DNA of 6,740 nucleotides from Bacillota bacterium (GTDB taxonomy: Bacteria > Bacillota > Limnochordia > Limnochordales > ZCTH02-B6), in NCBI GenBank assembly GCA_003387805.1, contig QGSR01000105.1:1-6740 (forward strand). The letters are read 5' to 3'. The notes beneath the pieces are model-generated. The model did no database searches. It was not told the origin of the DNA and saw only the letters and a program-made list of their open reading frames with translations. The translations under genes and the position numbers were made by a program. Below are positions 1 to 5,666 of the stretch, piece after piece (positions within the stretch are counted from its first letter, which is position 1; each line of letters starts with the position of its first letter).

Positions 1-236
1 CGCTGGCGCTCCCCTCGCTGAGGGCCGGCGTCAACCAAACAACCATGAGGGCGCTGGCCATGGTGGTAGTGGCCTCCATGATCGGCGCCCGGGGCGTGGG
101 CGAGGAGGTTTTGCTCTCCATCACCCGCCTGGACATCGGCCGGGGCTTCGAGGCCGGCTTGGCGGTGGTGGCGCTGGCCATCGTCATAGACCGCTTGACC
201 CAGGGCGTGGCCCGCCGCTTCGAGCCGCCGGTGTAG
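1..236 (+). CDS. proW: Glycine betaine/proline-type ABC transporter permease, C-terminal part (partial, cut by left edge)
   Basis: This is the last 77 residues of an integral membrane permease that imports compatible solutes (glycine betaine, proline or choline type) together with an ATPase and a substrate-binding protein. The reading frame is open from the left edge, with its first full codon at position 3. The visible start LALPSLRAGVNQTT matches the end of the EAA loop (the I-LP part) that contacts the ATPase. A membrane segment around RALAMVVVASMIGARG follows, then GEEVLLSITRLDIGRGFEAG, which is typical of ProW/OpuAB, and a last membrane helix AVVALAIVIDRLTQ. The C-terminus is short and ends normally at TAG. 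Membership of the osmoprotectant permease family is a confident call from these motifs. The exact substrate is not determined, and the ATPase and binding-protein genes are presumably to the left. The downstream hairpins suggest it is the last gene of its transcript. Confidence 0.88.
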   Translation, partial: LALPSLRAGVNQTTMRALAMVVVASMIGARGVGEEVLLSITRLDIGRGFEAGLAVVALAIVIDRLTQGVARRFEPPV

Positions 237-267
237 TCCGGCGGAAGGGCCTCTGCCAAAAGCACGG

Positions 268-300
268 GGCTCCGCCGTCCACCCAGGGGACGGCGGGGCC
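268..300. repeat. 13-bp inverted repeat overlapping the terminator
   Basis: GGCTCCGCCGTCC (268-280) pairs with GGACGGCGGGGCC (288-300) around a 7-nt loop. There are 13 pairs, one of them G-T. No T-run follows it directly. Bases 298-300 are shared with the terminator stem, so the two hairpins cannot form fully at once. Confidence 0.6.
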
Positions 301-320
301 GCTCCGGCGCAGCGGTTTTT
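298..320 (+). terminator. Intrinsic terminator after the ABC permease gene
   Basis: The stem CCGCT (299-303) pairs with AGCGG (311-315) around a 7-nt loop, and a G-T pair at 298/316 can extend it. The T-run 316-320 follows directly. It lies about 60 nt after the permease stop. A second hairpin just upstream (268-280 with 288-300) shares bases with it. Confidence 0.65.
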
Positions 321-452
321 CGTGCCCGCGCGAAATCGCACTAGGGTTTTCTCGAACAACGTCGAAACTATCAAAACTGAGGCAATATACGGGCATGACG
401 TTGAAGGGGCGCGGCCGCCTCCGGGAAAGGAGCGGGACCCCATACCGTCACC

Positions 453-722
453 TTGGAGGTCACCGGCGCTGCGGGCGGCACGGCCCGTCTGACGCGGGTC
501 GTGCACGTGGGCCGGCGGCACGCGACGCTGACCATCGAATCCGAACCGGAAAACCTCACGGTGTACATCGACGGCGTCGAGCGGGGCCGCACGCCGCTCA
601 CCGTGGAGCTGGATCGCGACCTGGTCCACGTGCGGGTCCGGCACCACTGGCTGGGCGAGTGGGAGGCCAACATTGACCTGCGCTTCACGGCCACGCTGCG
701 AATTTTTGTGGAGCTGCGCTGA
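453..722 (+). CDS. Small PEGA-domain protein, start uncertain
   Basis: This frame encodes about 89 residues and contains one PEGA domain, a small beta-rich domain often found in surface-layer or envelope-associated proteins. The core is LTIESEPENLTVYIDGVERG followed by RTPLTVELDRDLVHVRV, close to the family pattern in which a short strand leads to 'V-Y-DG---G-TP'. A further strand-rich part reads ANIDLRFTATLRIFVELR. No signal peptide or membrane segment is visible. The start is doubtful. TTG at 453 is the first conventional start codon in the frame, but the best Shine-Dalgarno sequence (AAAGGAG, 426-432) lies 20 nt upstream. The frame is open back to 405 after a TGA at 402. The gene may use an unusual start, may have lost its 5' end, or may be a decayed remnant. 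Its function is unknown. It is convergent with the M20 peptidase gene. Confidence 0.6.
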   Translation: MEVTGAAGGTARLTRVVHVGRRHATLTIESEPENLTVYIDGVERGRTPLTVELDRDLVHVRVRHHWLGEWEANIDLRFTATLRIFVELR

Positions 723-750
723 AGGCGGGCTGCCGCGCCGGGGAGGGAAG

Positions 751-792
751 ACCGCCGCGCCCGCGCCGTCGCCGGCGCCCGGGCGCGGCGGT
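751..792. terminator. Strong hairpin between convergent genes, possible bidirectional terminator
   Basis: ACCGCCGCGCCCG (751-763) and CGGGCGCGGCGGT (780-792) form 13 perfect pairs. Inside the loop CGCCG (764-768) pairs with CGGCG (773-777) around the tetraloop TCGC, leaving only CC (778-779) unpaired, so about 18 pairs can stack. It fills the gap between the stop at 722 and the opposing stop at 798-800. No T-run is present on either strand, so termination is inferred from position and stability only. Confidence 0.5.
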
Positions 793-797
793 ACGCG

Positions 798-2165
798 TCA
801 CTCGGCCAAGCTGTTCAGCAGCTTGATGTAGCTGCGCACGCCCTTGTCGAAGCTTTCCAGCCGGAGGAACTCGTTGGGCGCGTGGACCTGGTTGTCCGGG
901 TCACCGAAGCTGAAGAAGATGAAGTCGGTCTTCAAAATGCTCTCCACCATGGCCGCAACGGGCAGCGTGCCGCCCGCGCGGGTGAAGACGGGTTCTTCGC
1001 CGTACACGTCCTCCAGCACGGCGGCGGCCTTCTTCAGCAGCGGGTGCCCGGGCGGCACCACGTACGCCGGCGCGGAGCCCGCGATGCGGGAAACCGTCAC
1101 CGTCACGCCGGGGGGCGTATGGGCTTTGACGTGGGCCTCGATGGCGCTCATCACTTTGTCCGGATCCTGATCCGGCACCAGGCGGCACGAAATTTTCGCG
1201 TGGGCCTGGCCGGGCAGCACCGTTTTCACGCCTTCGCCCTGGAAGCCGCCCCACATGCCGTTGACCTCCAGTGTGGGCCGCACCCACAGCCGCTCCAGGG
1301 TGGAGTAGCCCGGCTCGCCGAAGGGCTGGCTGACGCCGACGCCGGCCAAGAACTCGGCCTCATCAAAGGGAACTTTCGCGATGGCTTCCTTTTCCTCAGG
1401 CGTCAGCTCGCGCACGTCATCGTAGAAGCCTTCCACCAAAATTTTGCCGTCGGGCGAGCGCAAGCCGGCCAGGATGGCCGCCAGCGCGTGCAGCGGGTTT
1501 TGAATGGCGCCTCCGTAGCTGCCCGAGTGCAAATCCCCGGCCGCGCCCACGACGTCGATTTGCATGGAGCAAATGCCCCGGCTGCCCACGGTGATGTCGG
1601 GCCGCTGCACCCGGTAAAAGCCGCCGTCCGCGCACAGCACCGCGTCGCAGCGCAGCTTGTCGGCGTGGGCCTCCAGCAGCGCCGGCAGGCTAGGGCTGCC
1701 GATTTCCTCTTCGCCTTCCAGCAGGAACTTGAGGTTGACCGGCGGCCGGCCGTCCACCGCGGCCAGGGCCTCCACCGCTTTCAGCGGGATGAAGAGGTTG
1801 CCTTTGTCGTCGGCCGCGCCGCGGGCGTACAGGCGGCCGTCCCGCAGCGTGGGCTCGAAGGGCGGCGTTTCCCACAAATGCTCCGGGTCCACGGGCTGCA
1901 CGTCCACGTGCCCGTAGATGAGATACGTCGGCAGGGATTCGTCCACCATCCATTCGCCGTACACCGACGGATGGCCCGCGGTCTCGAGAATTTCCACGTG
2001 CGGCACGCCGATGGCGCGCAGGCCGGCGGCCGCCCACTCCGCGGCCCGCCGCACGTCGCCCGCGTGCTCCGGCAGCGCGCTGATGCTGGGGATGCGCAGG
2101 AAGTCGGCCAGCTCCTGCAGGTGTCGCTCGCGGTGCTGCTGCAAATAGGCTTCGTACTTTGCCAT
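798..2165 (-). CDS. M20-family metallopeptidase (dipeptidase)
   Basis: This is a 455-residue cytoplasmic zinc-dependent exopeptidase of the ArgE/DapE/Acy1/CPG2 superfamily, most like the carnosinase-type dipeptidases. From the ATG start the metal and catalytic residues are all present: His86 and Asp88 in YGHVDVQP, bridging Asp119 in GAADDKG, catalytic Glu153 and metal ligand Glu154 in EGEEEIGS, Asp180 in CADGG, and His428 in NQVHAPNE. His213 in DLHSGSYGG is the residue that reaches into the partner's active site in dimers of this family. The lid/dimerisation domain spans roughly residues 185-395. The length is normal. I chose ATG at 2165 because GAGGTGA lies 5 nt upstream on the minus strand; a GTG nine bases earlier (2174) is part of that ribosome-binding sequence. 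The peptide substrate cannot be told from sequence. It probably serves peptide nutrition or turnover and has no visible link to the polysaccharide genes that diverge from it. Confidence 0.93.
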   Translation of the reverse strand: MAKYEAYLQQHRERHLQELADFLRIPSISALPEHAGDVRRAAEWAAAGLRAIGVPHVEILETAGHPSVYGEWMVDESLPTYLIYGHVDVQPVDPEHLWETPPFEPTLRDGRLYARGAADDKGNLFIPLKAVEALAAVDGRPPVNLKFLLEGEEEIGSPSLPALLEAHADKLRCDAVLCADGGFYRVQRPDITVGSRGICSMQIDVVGAAGDLHSGSYGGAIQNPLHALAAILAGLRSPDGKILVEGFYDDVRELTPEEKEAIAKVPFDEAEFLAGVGVSQPFGEPGYSTLERLWVRPTLEVNGMWGGFQGEGVKTVLPGQAHAKISCRLVPDQDPDKVMSAIEAHVKAHTPPGVTVTVSRIAGSAPAYVVPPGHPLLKKAAAVLEDVYGEEPVFTRAGGTLPVAAMVESILKTDFIFFSFGDPDNQVHAPNEFLRLESFDKGVRSYIKLLNSLAE

Positions 2166-2391
2166 GGACGTCACCTCTCTGCGGATGTCTTGCCGTCGTA
2201 TCGCGGCGGCGGCGCGGCACGCCCTTCGGGCGGGCCGAAGCGCCGGCTCTAAACGGCATGTTTCGCCCGCCTCCGGCGGCGCTCCTTCGTCGACTTTTGT
2301 TTTGAGGAAGGTGTAGACGGCATGGTGGACGAAAGACGCAAGACGGGGCTTTGAGCGATTTTTGAGCTCCTTTTAAGAGAAGGTTTGGAGG
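2166..2391. promoter_or_regulatory. Divergent intergenic region between peptidase and polysaccharide genes
   Basis: Starts for both flanking transcripts should lie here. No close match to a -35/-10 pair stands out on either strand. The right half is clearly less GC-rich than its surroundings and holds TTTGAG three times (2301, 2350, 2361), the last two 11 bp apart. Small hairpins are possible at 2220-2232 (CGCCC/GGGCG, loop TTC), 2224-2240 (CTTCGG/CCGAAG) and 2267-2279 (CCGCC/GGCGG, loop TCC). The peptidase Shine-Dalgarno is on the minus strand at 2177-2171. The Wzz-type gene has AAGG at 2380-2383 and GGAGG at 2387-2391. Confidence 0.4.
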
Positions 2392-3579
2392 ATGAACGGA
2401 GTGTCGGACCTGCGTGAACAGGCTTACTGGGACGACGAGATCGATCTCCGGCAGCTGGTGGAGACCCTGCTGCGCCACAAATGGGTCATCGTCGGTCTCG
2501 TCGTCGCAGCGACGGCTGTCGCCGGGATTTACAGCTACTTCATCCTTCCGCCTAGATACGAGGCGGTCATGACGGTGGCGCTGCCGGCCGCCGACGGCGC
2601 GGACGGCATCGGCATGAGCGTGGCCGCCTACGACGCCTTTGCCGGGAGCAATCGCGTCCTCAGCGCGGTCCTGGCCCGCAGCGGGCTGGACCTGACGCCT
2701 CGGCAGCTCAGCGACCGGCTGCAGCGTTCGGTGAACGCCAATGAGCGGCTCCTCACCGTCACCGCTTCGGCCCAGACCGCCGGCGAGGCCCACCGGCTGA
2801 CGCTGATGTGGCGTGAGGCCTTTGAGGCGGAAGTCCGGGCGTACGTCCGGGAACAGCTGGACGAGGCGCTGGACGCGGCTCTGCGGGAGCTGGAGCGGGC
2901 CCGGGAGGCTCTCTCCCGGGCGGAAGCGGCGCTGGTGGCCTTCGACCGGGAAACGCCGCTGGGCCTCCTGTCGGCCCGGCTGGCCCGCCTGGAAACCGAG
3001 CTGGCCGCCGCGGAAACGGAGCTTCAGAGGCTCCAAAACGTGACCATTCCCCTGGAATCGGTGCGCGTGCAGCTGCTGGAGGACATGCTGGCCGCGGAAC
3101 CCGGACTGGCCTCCACGTCGGCGTATGTGGACGGCTTGACCCGGCCGCTGGCGGACGATCCGGCCGGCGTGGCGGCGCCGCTCCATCCGGCGGCGGAACT
3201 GGCCTCGGCCCGCGCCCGGCTGGAAACGAACCAGCAGGCCGCGGAGCTGCTGCAGCGGCGGATTGAGGATCTGCACGAGCGGATCGCGGCCCTCAACCAC
3301 GAGCAGACGCTGCTGGAGAAGGAGCGGCAGCGGCTGCAGGACGCGCTGGATTCGGCAGCGGCGCGGCTGCGCGGCGCCAGCGGCCGGGTGGCCGAGCTGG
3401 AAGCCCGGGCCCAGCAGCTGGAGCACCTGACGCAGGTGCGGATCGTTATGGACCCGTTCATGCCGGAGAGCCCCGTGGCGCCCCGCAAAATGCTGAACAT
3501 GGCGCTGGCCGCGTTTCTGGGACTGTTTGCGGGCGTCGGGTTTTCGCTGTTTCACGAGTTTTGGCGCCGCACCGAATGA
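2392..3579 (+). CDS. Wzz/CpsC-type polysaccharide chain-length and kinase-adaptor protein (first copy)
   Basis: This 395-residue inner-membrane protein belongs to the polysaccharide co-polymerase family that sets chain length and partners a tyrosine kinase. The N-terminal Wzz domain begins with DDEIDLRQLVETLLRHKW, and a first membrane helix follows at about 31-52. A long external region holds two heptad-rich coiled-coil stretches (about 150-215 and 268-348, rich in Leu, Ala, Glu and Arg). The proline motif PESPVAPRKMLNM precedes the second membrane helix at about 367-388. The cytoplasmic tail is only a few residues (EFWRRTE) and lacks the usual D-TVKT linker. No kinase domain is fused. Two starts are possible: ATG 2392 (AAGG 8 nt upstream) or GTG 2401 (GGAGG 9 nt upstream), a difference of three codons. 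The kinase gene follows after 120 nt. Whether this copy or the one at 5667 activates the kinase is open. Confidence 0.85.
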   Translation: MNGVSDLREQAYWDDEIDLRQLVETLLRHKWVIVGLVVAATAVAGIYSYFILPPRYEAVMTVALPAADGADGIGMSVAAYDAFAGSNRVLSAVLARSGLDLTPRQLSDRLQRSVNANERLLTVTASAQTAGEAHRLTLMWREAFEAEVRAYVREQLDEALDAALRELERAREALSRAEAALVAFDRETPLGLLSARLARLETELAAAETELQRLQNVTIPLESVRVQLLEDMLAAEPGLASTSAYVDGLTRPLADDPAGVAAPLHPAAELASARARLETNQQAAELLQRRIEDLHERIAALNHEQTLLEKERQRLQDALDSAAARLRGASGRVAELEARAQQLEHLTQVRIVMDPFMPESPVAPRKMLNMALAAFLGLFAGVGFSLFHEFWRRTE

Positions 3580-3634
3580 GTTCTTGCAGAGATGGGGAAG
3601 GGCAGAAAGATCTTCTCGGGCGAATACAGAATGC

Positions 3635-3664
3635 TTGACGCGGTCGGTTAATACAGCATTTATT
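3635..3664 (+). promoter_or_regulatory. Probable sigma-A-type promoter upstream of the tyrosine kinase gene
   Basis: TTGACG (3635-3640) matches the -35 consensus in five of six positions. TTTATT (3659-3664) is an acceptable -10 after an 18-bp spacer. The predicted RNA start near 3671 leaves room for the Shine-Dalgarno at 3688-3696 and the GTG start at 3700. AATACAG occurs at 3623-3629 and 3650-3656, and AATGCT (3630-3635) is inverted as AGCATT (3655-3660), so an operator could overlap it. Confidence 0.45.
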
Positions 3665-3699
3665 TTCGATTGCTCGGGGCTATAGGCGGGAGGGAGCCT

Positions 3700-4470
3700 G
3701 TGGCAAAAGCGTCCGGGAACGGCGCAACGTCGGCCGGGGGGCCGGTGGCCTGGGATGATCCCAAGTCGGTGGCCGCGGAAGCGTACCGCATCCTGCGGAC
3801 GAACCTGCTGTTCACCAATCCCGACCGACCGCTGAAGAGCGTGCTTGTGACCAGCCCGACGGTGGGCGACGGCAAAAGCACGGTAACGGCCAATCTGGCC
3901 GTTTCTTTCGCTCAGGCGGGCCGGCGCGTCATCGTCGTCAACGCGGACTTGCGCCGGCCGTCGGTGCACAAGCTGTTTCGCGTGCCCGAGGGCGCGGGCC
4001 TCACGTCCGTGCTGGTGGGACAGGCCACGCTGGAGGAGGCGCTGCGGGAGACCGACGCGCCCGACGTGCGGCTGCTCACCGCGGGGCCGACGCCGCCCAA
4101 TCCGGCCGAGCTGCTGGAGTCGCAGCGCATGCGCACCGTCATGCGGGAGCTGGAGCAGCACGCGGATATCGTGCTGTACGACGCGCCGCCGGTCACCGTG
4201 GTGGCGGATGCGGGTCTTCTGGCGCCCCACGTGGACGGCTGCATCCTGGTGGTGAGCCTGGGCGTTACGCAGCGGGACATGGCCCGGGCGGCCGTGGAAC
4301 AGCTGCAGCGGGTGGGCGGCCGGATTTTGGGCGCGGTGGTCAACCGCATCGGCCCGTCGTCCGGCTATTATTACTACTATTATTACGCCGACGAGGGCCA
4401 CGGGGCCAACGGACGCGCGAAACTGTGGGAACGAGTCAAGTCAGGGCTGCTGGGGCTGCGGGCCCGGTAA
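3700..4470 (+). CDS. cpsD: CpsD/CapB-type bacterial tyrosine kinase (BY-kinase), variant Walker A'
   Basis: This 256-residue cytoplasmic P-loop kinase autophosphorylates on a tyrosine-rich tail and controls capsule/exopolysaccharide synthesis with a Wzz-type partner. Visible landmarks are EAYRILR (Glu27, Arg30, Arg33: the EX2RX2R ring-assembly motif), Walker A TSPTVGDGKST with Lys59, Walker A' VVNADLRRP with Asn81 and Asp83, Walker B VLYDAPPV with Asp161, and a tail with seven consecutive tyrosines (223-229) followed by a basic end. The usual Walker A' begins with Asp, so Asn81 is an unexpected change at a key position. The Walker A also reads VGDGKS rather than PGEGKS. The start is GTG 3700, with GGGAGGGAG 3 nt upstream; a TTG at 3670 lies about where transcription would begin. 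It has no membrane segment and depends on a separate adaptor, as in Gram-positive systems. The family is certain. Activity is uncertain because of Asn81. Confidence 0.9.
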   Translation: MAKASGNGATSAGGPVAWDDPKSVAAEAYRILRTNLLFTNPDRPLKSVLVTSPTVGDGKSTVTANLAVSFAQAGRRVIVVNADLRRPSVHKLFRVPEGAGLTSVLVGQATLEEALRETDAPDVRLLTAGPTPPNPAELLESQRMRTVMRELEQHADIVLYDAPPVTVVADAGLLAPHVDGCILVVSLGVTQRDMARAAVEQLQRVGGRILGAVVNRIGPSSGYYYYYYYADEGHGANGRAKLWERVKSGLLGLRAR

Positions 4471-4472
4471 GA

Positions 4473-4541
4473 CGCCGGCGGGGAGCCGGCGCGGGGTCGC
4501 CGCGCCGCCGCGCAGCGGCCCGTCACGCCTCGGGCGGCGGC
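4473..4541 (+). terminator. Two GC hairpins after the kinase gene, possible terminator or attenuator
   Basis: CGCCGGC (4473-4479) pairs with GCCGGCG (4485-4491) around a 5-nt loop, starting 3 nt after the kinase stop. Further on, GCCGCCGC (4504-4511) pairs with GCGGCGGC (4534-4541) around a 22-nt loop, followed by CAAGGTTTG. Neither has a proper T-run, so this may slow or process the transcript rather than end it. Confidence 0.35.
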
Positions 4542-4715
4542 CAAGGTTTGTAACTTAAATCTATGCGAGGGAGCGGAAAAACACGCACCGACGAAGTCGC
4601 CGAGAGTTCAGACGAATCAGGGGATACAGCTTGAAGCCTTACTAATCGAAACGTGGCGAGGGTTGGCACAGGAACGGCTTGGTGGGGGGCCGTGCATCGG
4701 TTGGGGGGAAAAGCC

Positions 4716-5558
4716 GTGATCGACCTTCATGCACACGTGCTGCCGGGAGTGGACGACGGGCCCACGTCGTGGAGCGAGTCCGTGGAGATGGTGCGGATGG
4801 CGGCGGCCGACGGCATCGCCGCCATTGCAGCCACGTCGCACATGATGCCCGACGGCGCGTTTGCCAACCGCCGGACGACGCTGCTGCCGCTGGTGTCGGA
4901 GCTGCAGGAGCGGCTTCGCCGCCAGGGCGTCGACGTCGCCGTGTACCCGGGCGGGGAGGTGTACATGTCGCCCGACGTCATCGCCCGCCTGGAGCGCAAG
5001 GAAGTGCTGACGTACAACGACGCCGGCCGCTACATCCTGCTGGAGCTGCCGGCTACGGAGGTACCGTCCTACGCCCGACGGGTCATCGAGGACCTGGTGG
5101 ACATGGGCATTCGGCCCATTATCGCCCATCCGGAACGCAACGCGGAGATTTCGCACAAGCCCCAGATCGCGAGACAGCTGGTGGACGCGGGCGCGCTGCT
5201 GCAGGTCAACGCCGGCAGCTTGCGCTGGCGGCACGCGACCCGGCAGGCCGCCAAGTATTTGCTCACCCGCGGCTACGTGCACTTTCTGGCCACCGACTGT
5301 CACGGCGTATACACCCGCCGGCCCCGGCTGTCGCCCTACGTGGCCATCATCGCCGAGTGGATCGGCGCCGACGCCGTCAGGAAGCTGGTGCGGGACAATC
5401 CCGCGGCGGTGCTGGCGGGCCGGTGGCTGGACCCGCCGGAGATCAAGGAAAAGCCCGGCCTGGGCGCTCGTCTCTTCGGCGCGCTGCGGGGCGCTCGCCA
5501 GGAGCGCGGCCGGGTGAACGTGGAGTACGCCGTCGGCGTCCCGCCTTCCGCCCCTTGA
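4716..5558 (+). CDS. cpsB: CpsB-type PHP-family protein-tyrosine phosphatase
   Basis: This 280-residue metal-dependent phosphatase of the PHP superfamily (CpsB/YwqE/CapC type) removes phosphate from the tyrosine tail of the cognate BY-kinase. All expected metal-site residues are visible: His5 and His7 in MIDLHAHVLPGVDDG, His42 in ATSHMMP, Glu81 in PGGEVYM, Glu110 in LLELPA, His138 in IIAHPER, and Asp194 and His196 in LATDCHG. The core reaches about residue 245; the last 35 residues are a basic, glycine-rich then proline-ending tail. I start it at GTG 4716 because the family begins with M-I-D-x-H and a purine-rich GGGGGGAAAA lies just upstream. The frame stays open upstream to GTG 4653, but those 21 residues resemble nothing in the family. 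It lies 245 nt after the kinase and 108 nt before the second Wzz-type gene. Confidence 0.92.
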   Translation: MIDLHAHVLPGVDDGPTSWSESVEMVRMAAADGIAAIAATSHMMPDGAFANRRTTLLPLVSELQERLRRQGVDVAVYPGGEVYMSPDVIARLERKEVLTYNDAGRYILLELPATEVPSYARRVIEDLVDMGIRPIIAHPERNAEISHKPQIARQLVDAGALLQVNAGSLRWRHATRQAAKYLLTRGYVHFLATDCHGVYTRRPRLSPYVAIIAEWIGADAVRKLVRDNPAAVLAGRWLDPPEIKEKPGLGARLFGALRGARQERGRVNVEYAVGVPPSAP

Positions 5559-5602
5559 TGCGAAGCGGCGCAGCGCGCGGAAGCTTTGGCGAAGAAGGTC
5601 TC

Positions 5603-5620
5603 GCCGCCGCAAACGGCGGC
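5603..5620 (+). repeat. Compact hairpin in the leader of the second Wzz-type gene
   Basis: GCCGCCG (5603-5609) pairs perfectly with CGGCGGC (5614-5620) around the tetraloop CAAA. It lies between the phosphatase stop and the next start, 46 nt before the ATG. There is no T-run, so termination is unlikely. It may act on RNA stability or have no function. Confidence 0.45.
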
Positions 5621-5666
5621 CGTGCAAGGGACAAGACGGGGACTGAGCTGGGCAGGAGGACCATGG

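Noticed and set aside
342..394. AT-rich stretch as a promoter for the PEGA gene
   Set aside because: Candidate -10 boxes (TATCAA at 369, TATACG at 386) exist, but no hexamer near a -35 at proper distance matches well.
395..676. ATG-started open frame overlapping the PEGA frame
   Set aside because: Its translation is Arg/Gly/His-rich and featureless, while the overlapping frame encodes a clear PEGA domain.
882..2252. Long open frame on the plus strand opposite the peptidase gene
   Set aside because: It has a low-complexity His/Arg/Gly/Ala sequence with no family match, and lies across a gene with all its catalytic residues intact.
3670..3699. TTG at 3670 as the kinase start
   Set aside because: It sits at or before the likely RNA start and has no ribosome-binding sequence, whereas GTG 3700 follows GGGAGGGAG directly.
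1690..4401. Very long open frame (about 900 codons) on the minus strand opposite the Wzz and kinase genes
   Set aside because: It is rich in Arg, Gln, His, Pro and Gly with no recognisable domain, and it overlaps three well-supported genes. It is a by-product of GC-rich codon use on the other strand.
4653..4715. GTG 4653 as the phosphatase start
   Set aside because: The added 21 residues match nothing in the family, which begins at M-I-D-x-H. GTG 4716 gives exactly that and has a purine-rich site upstream.
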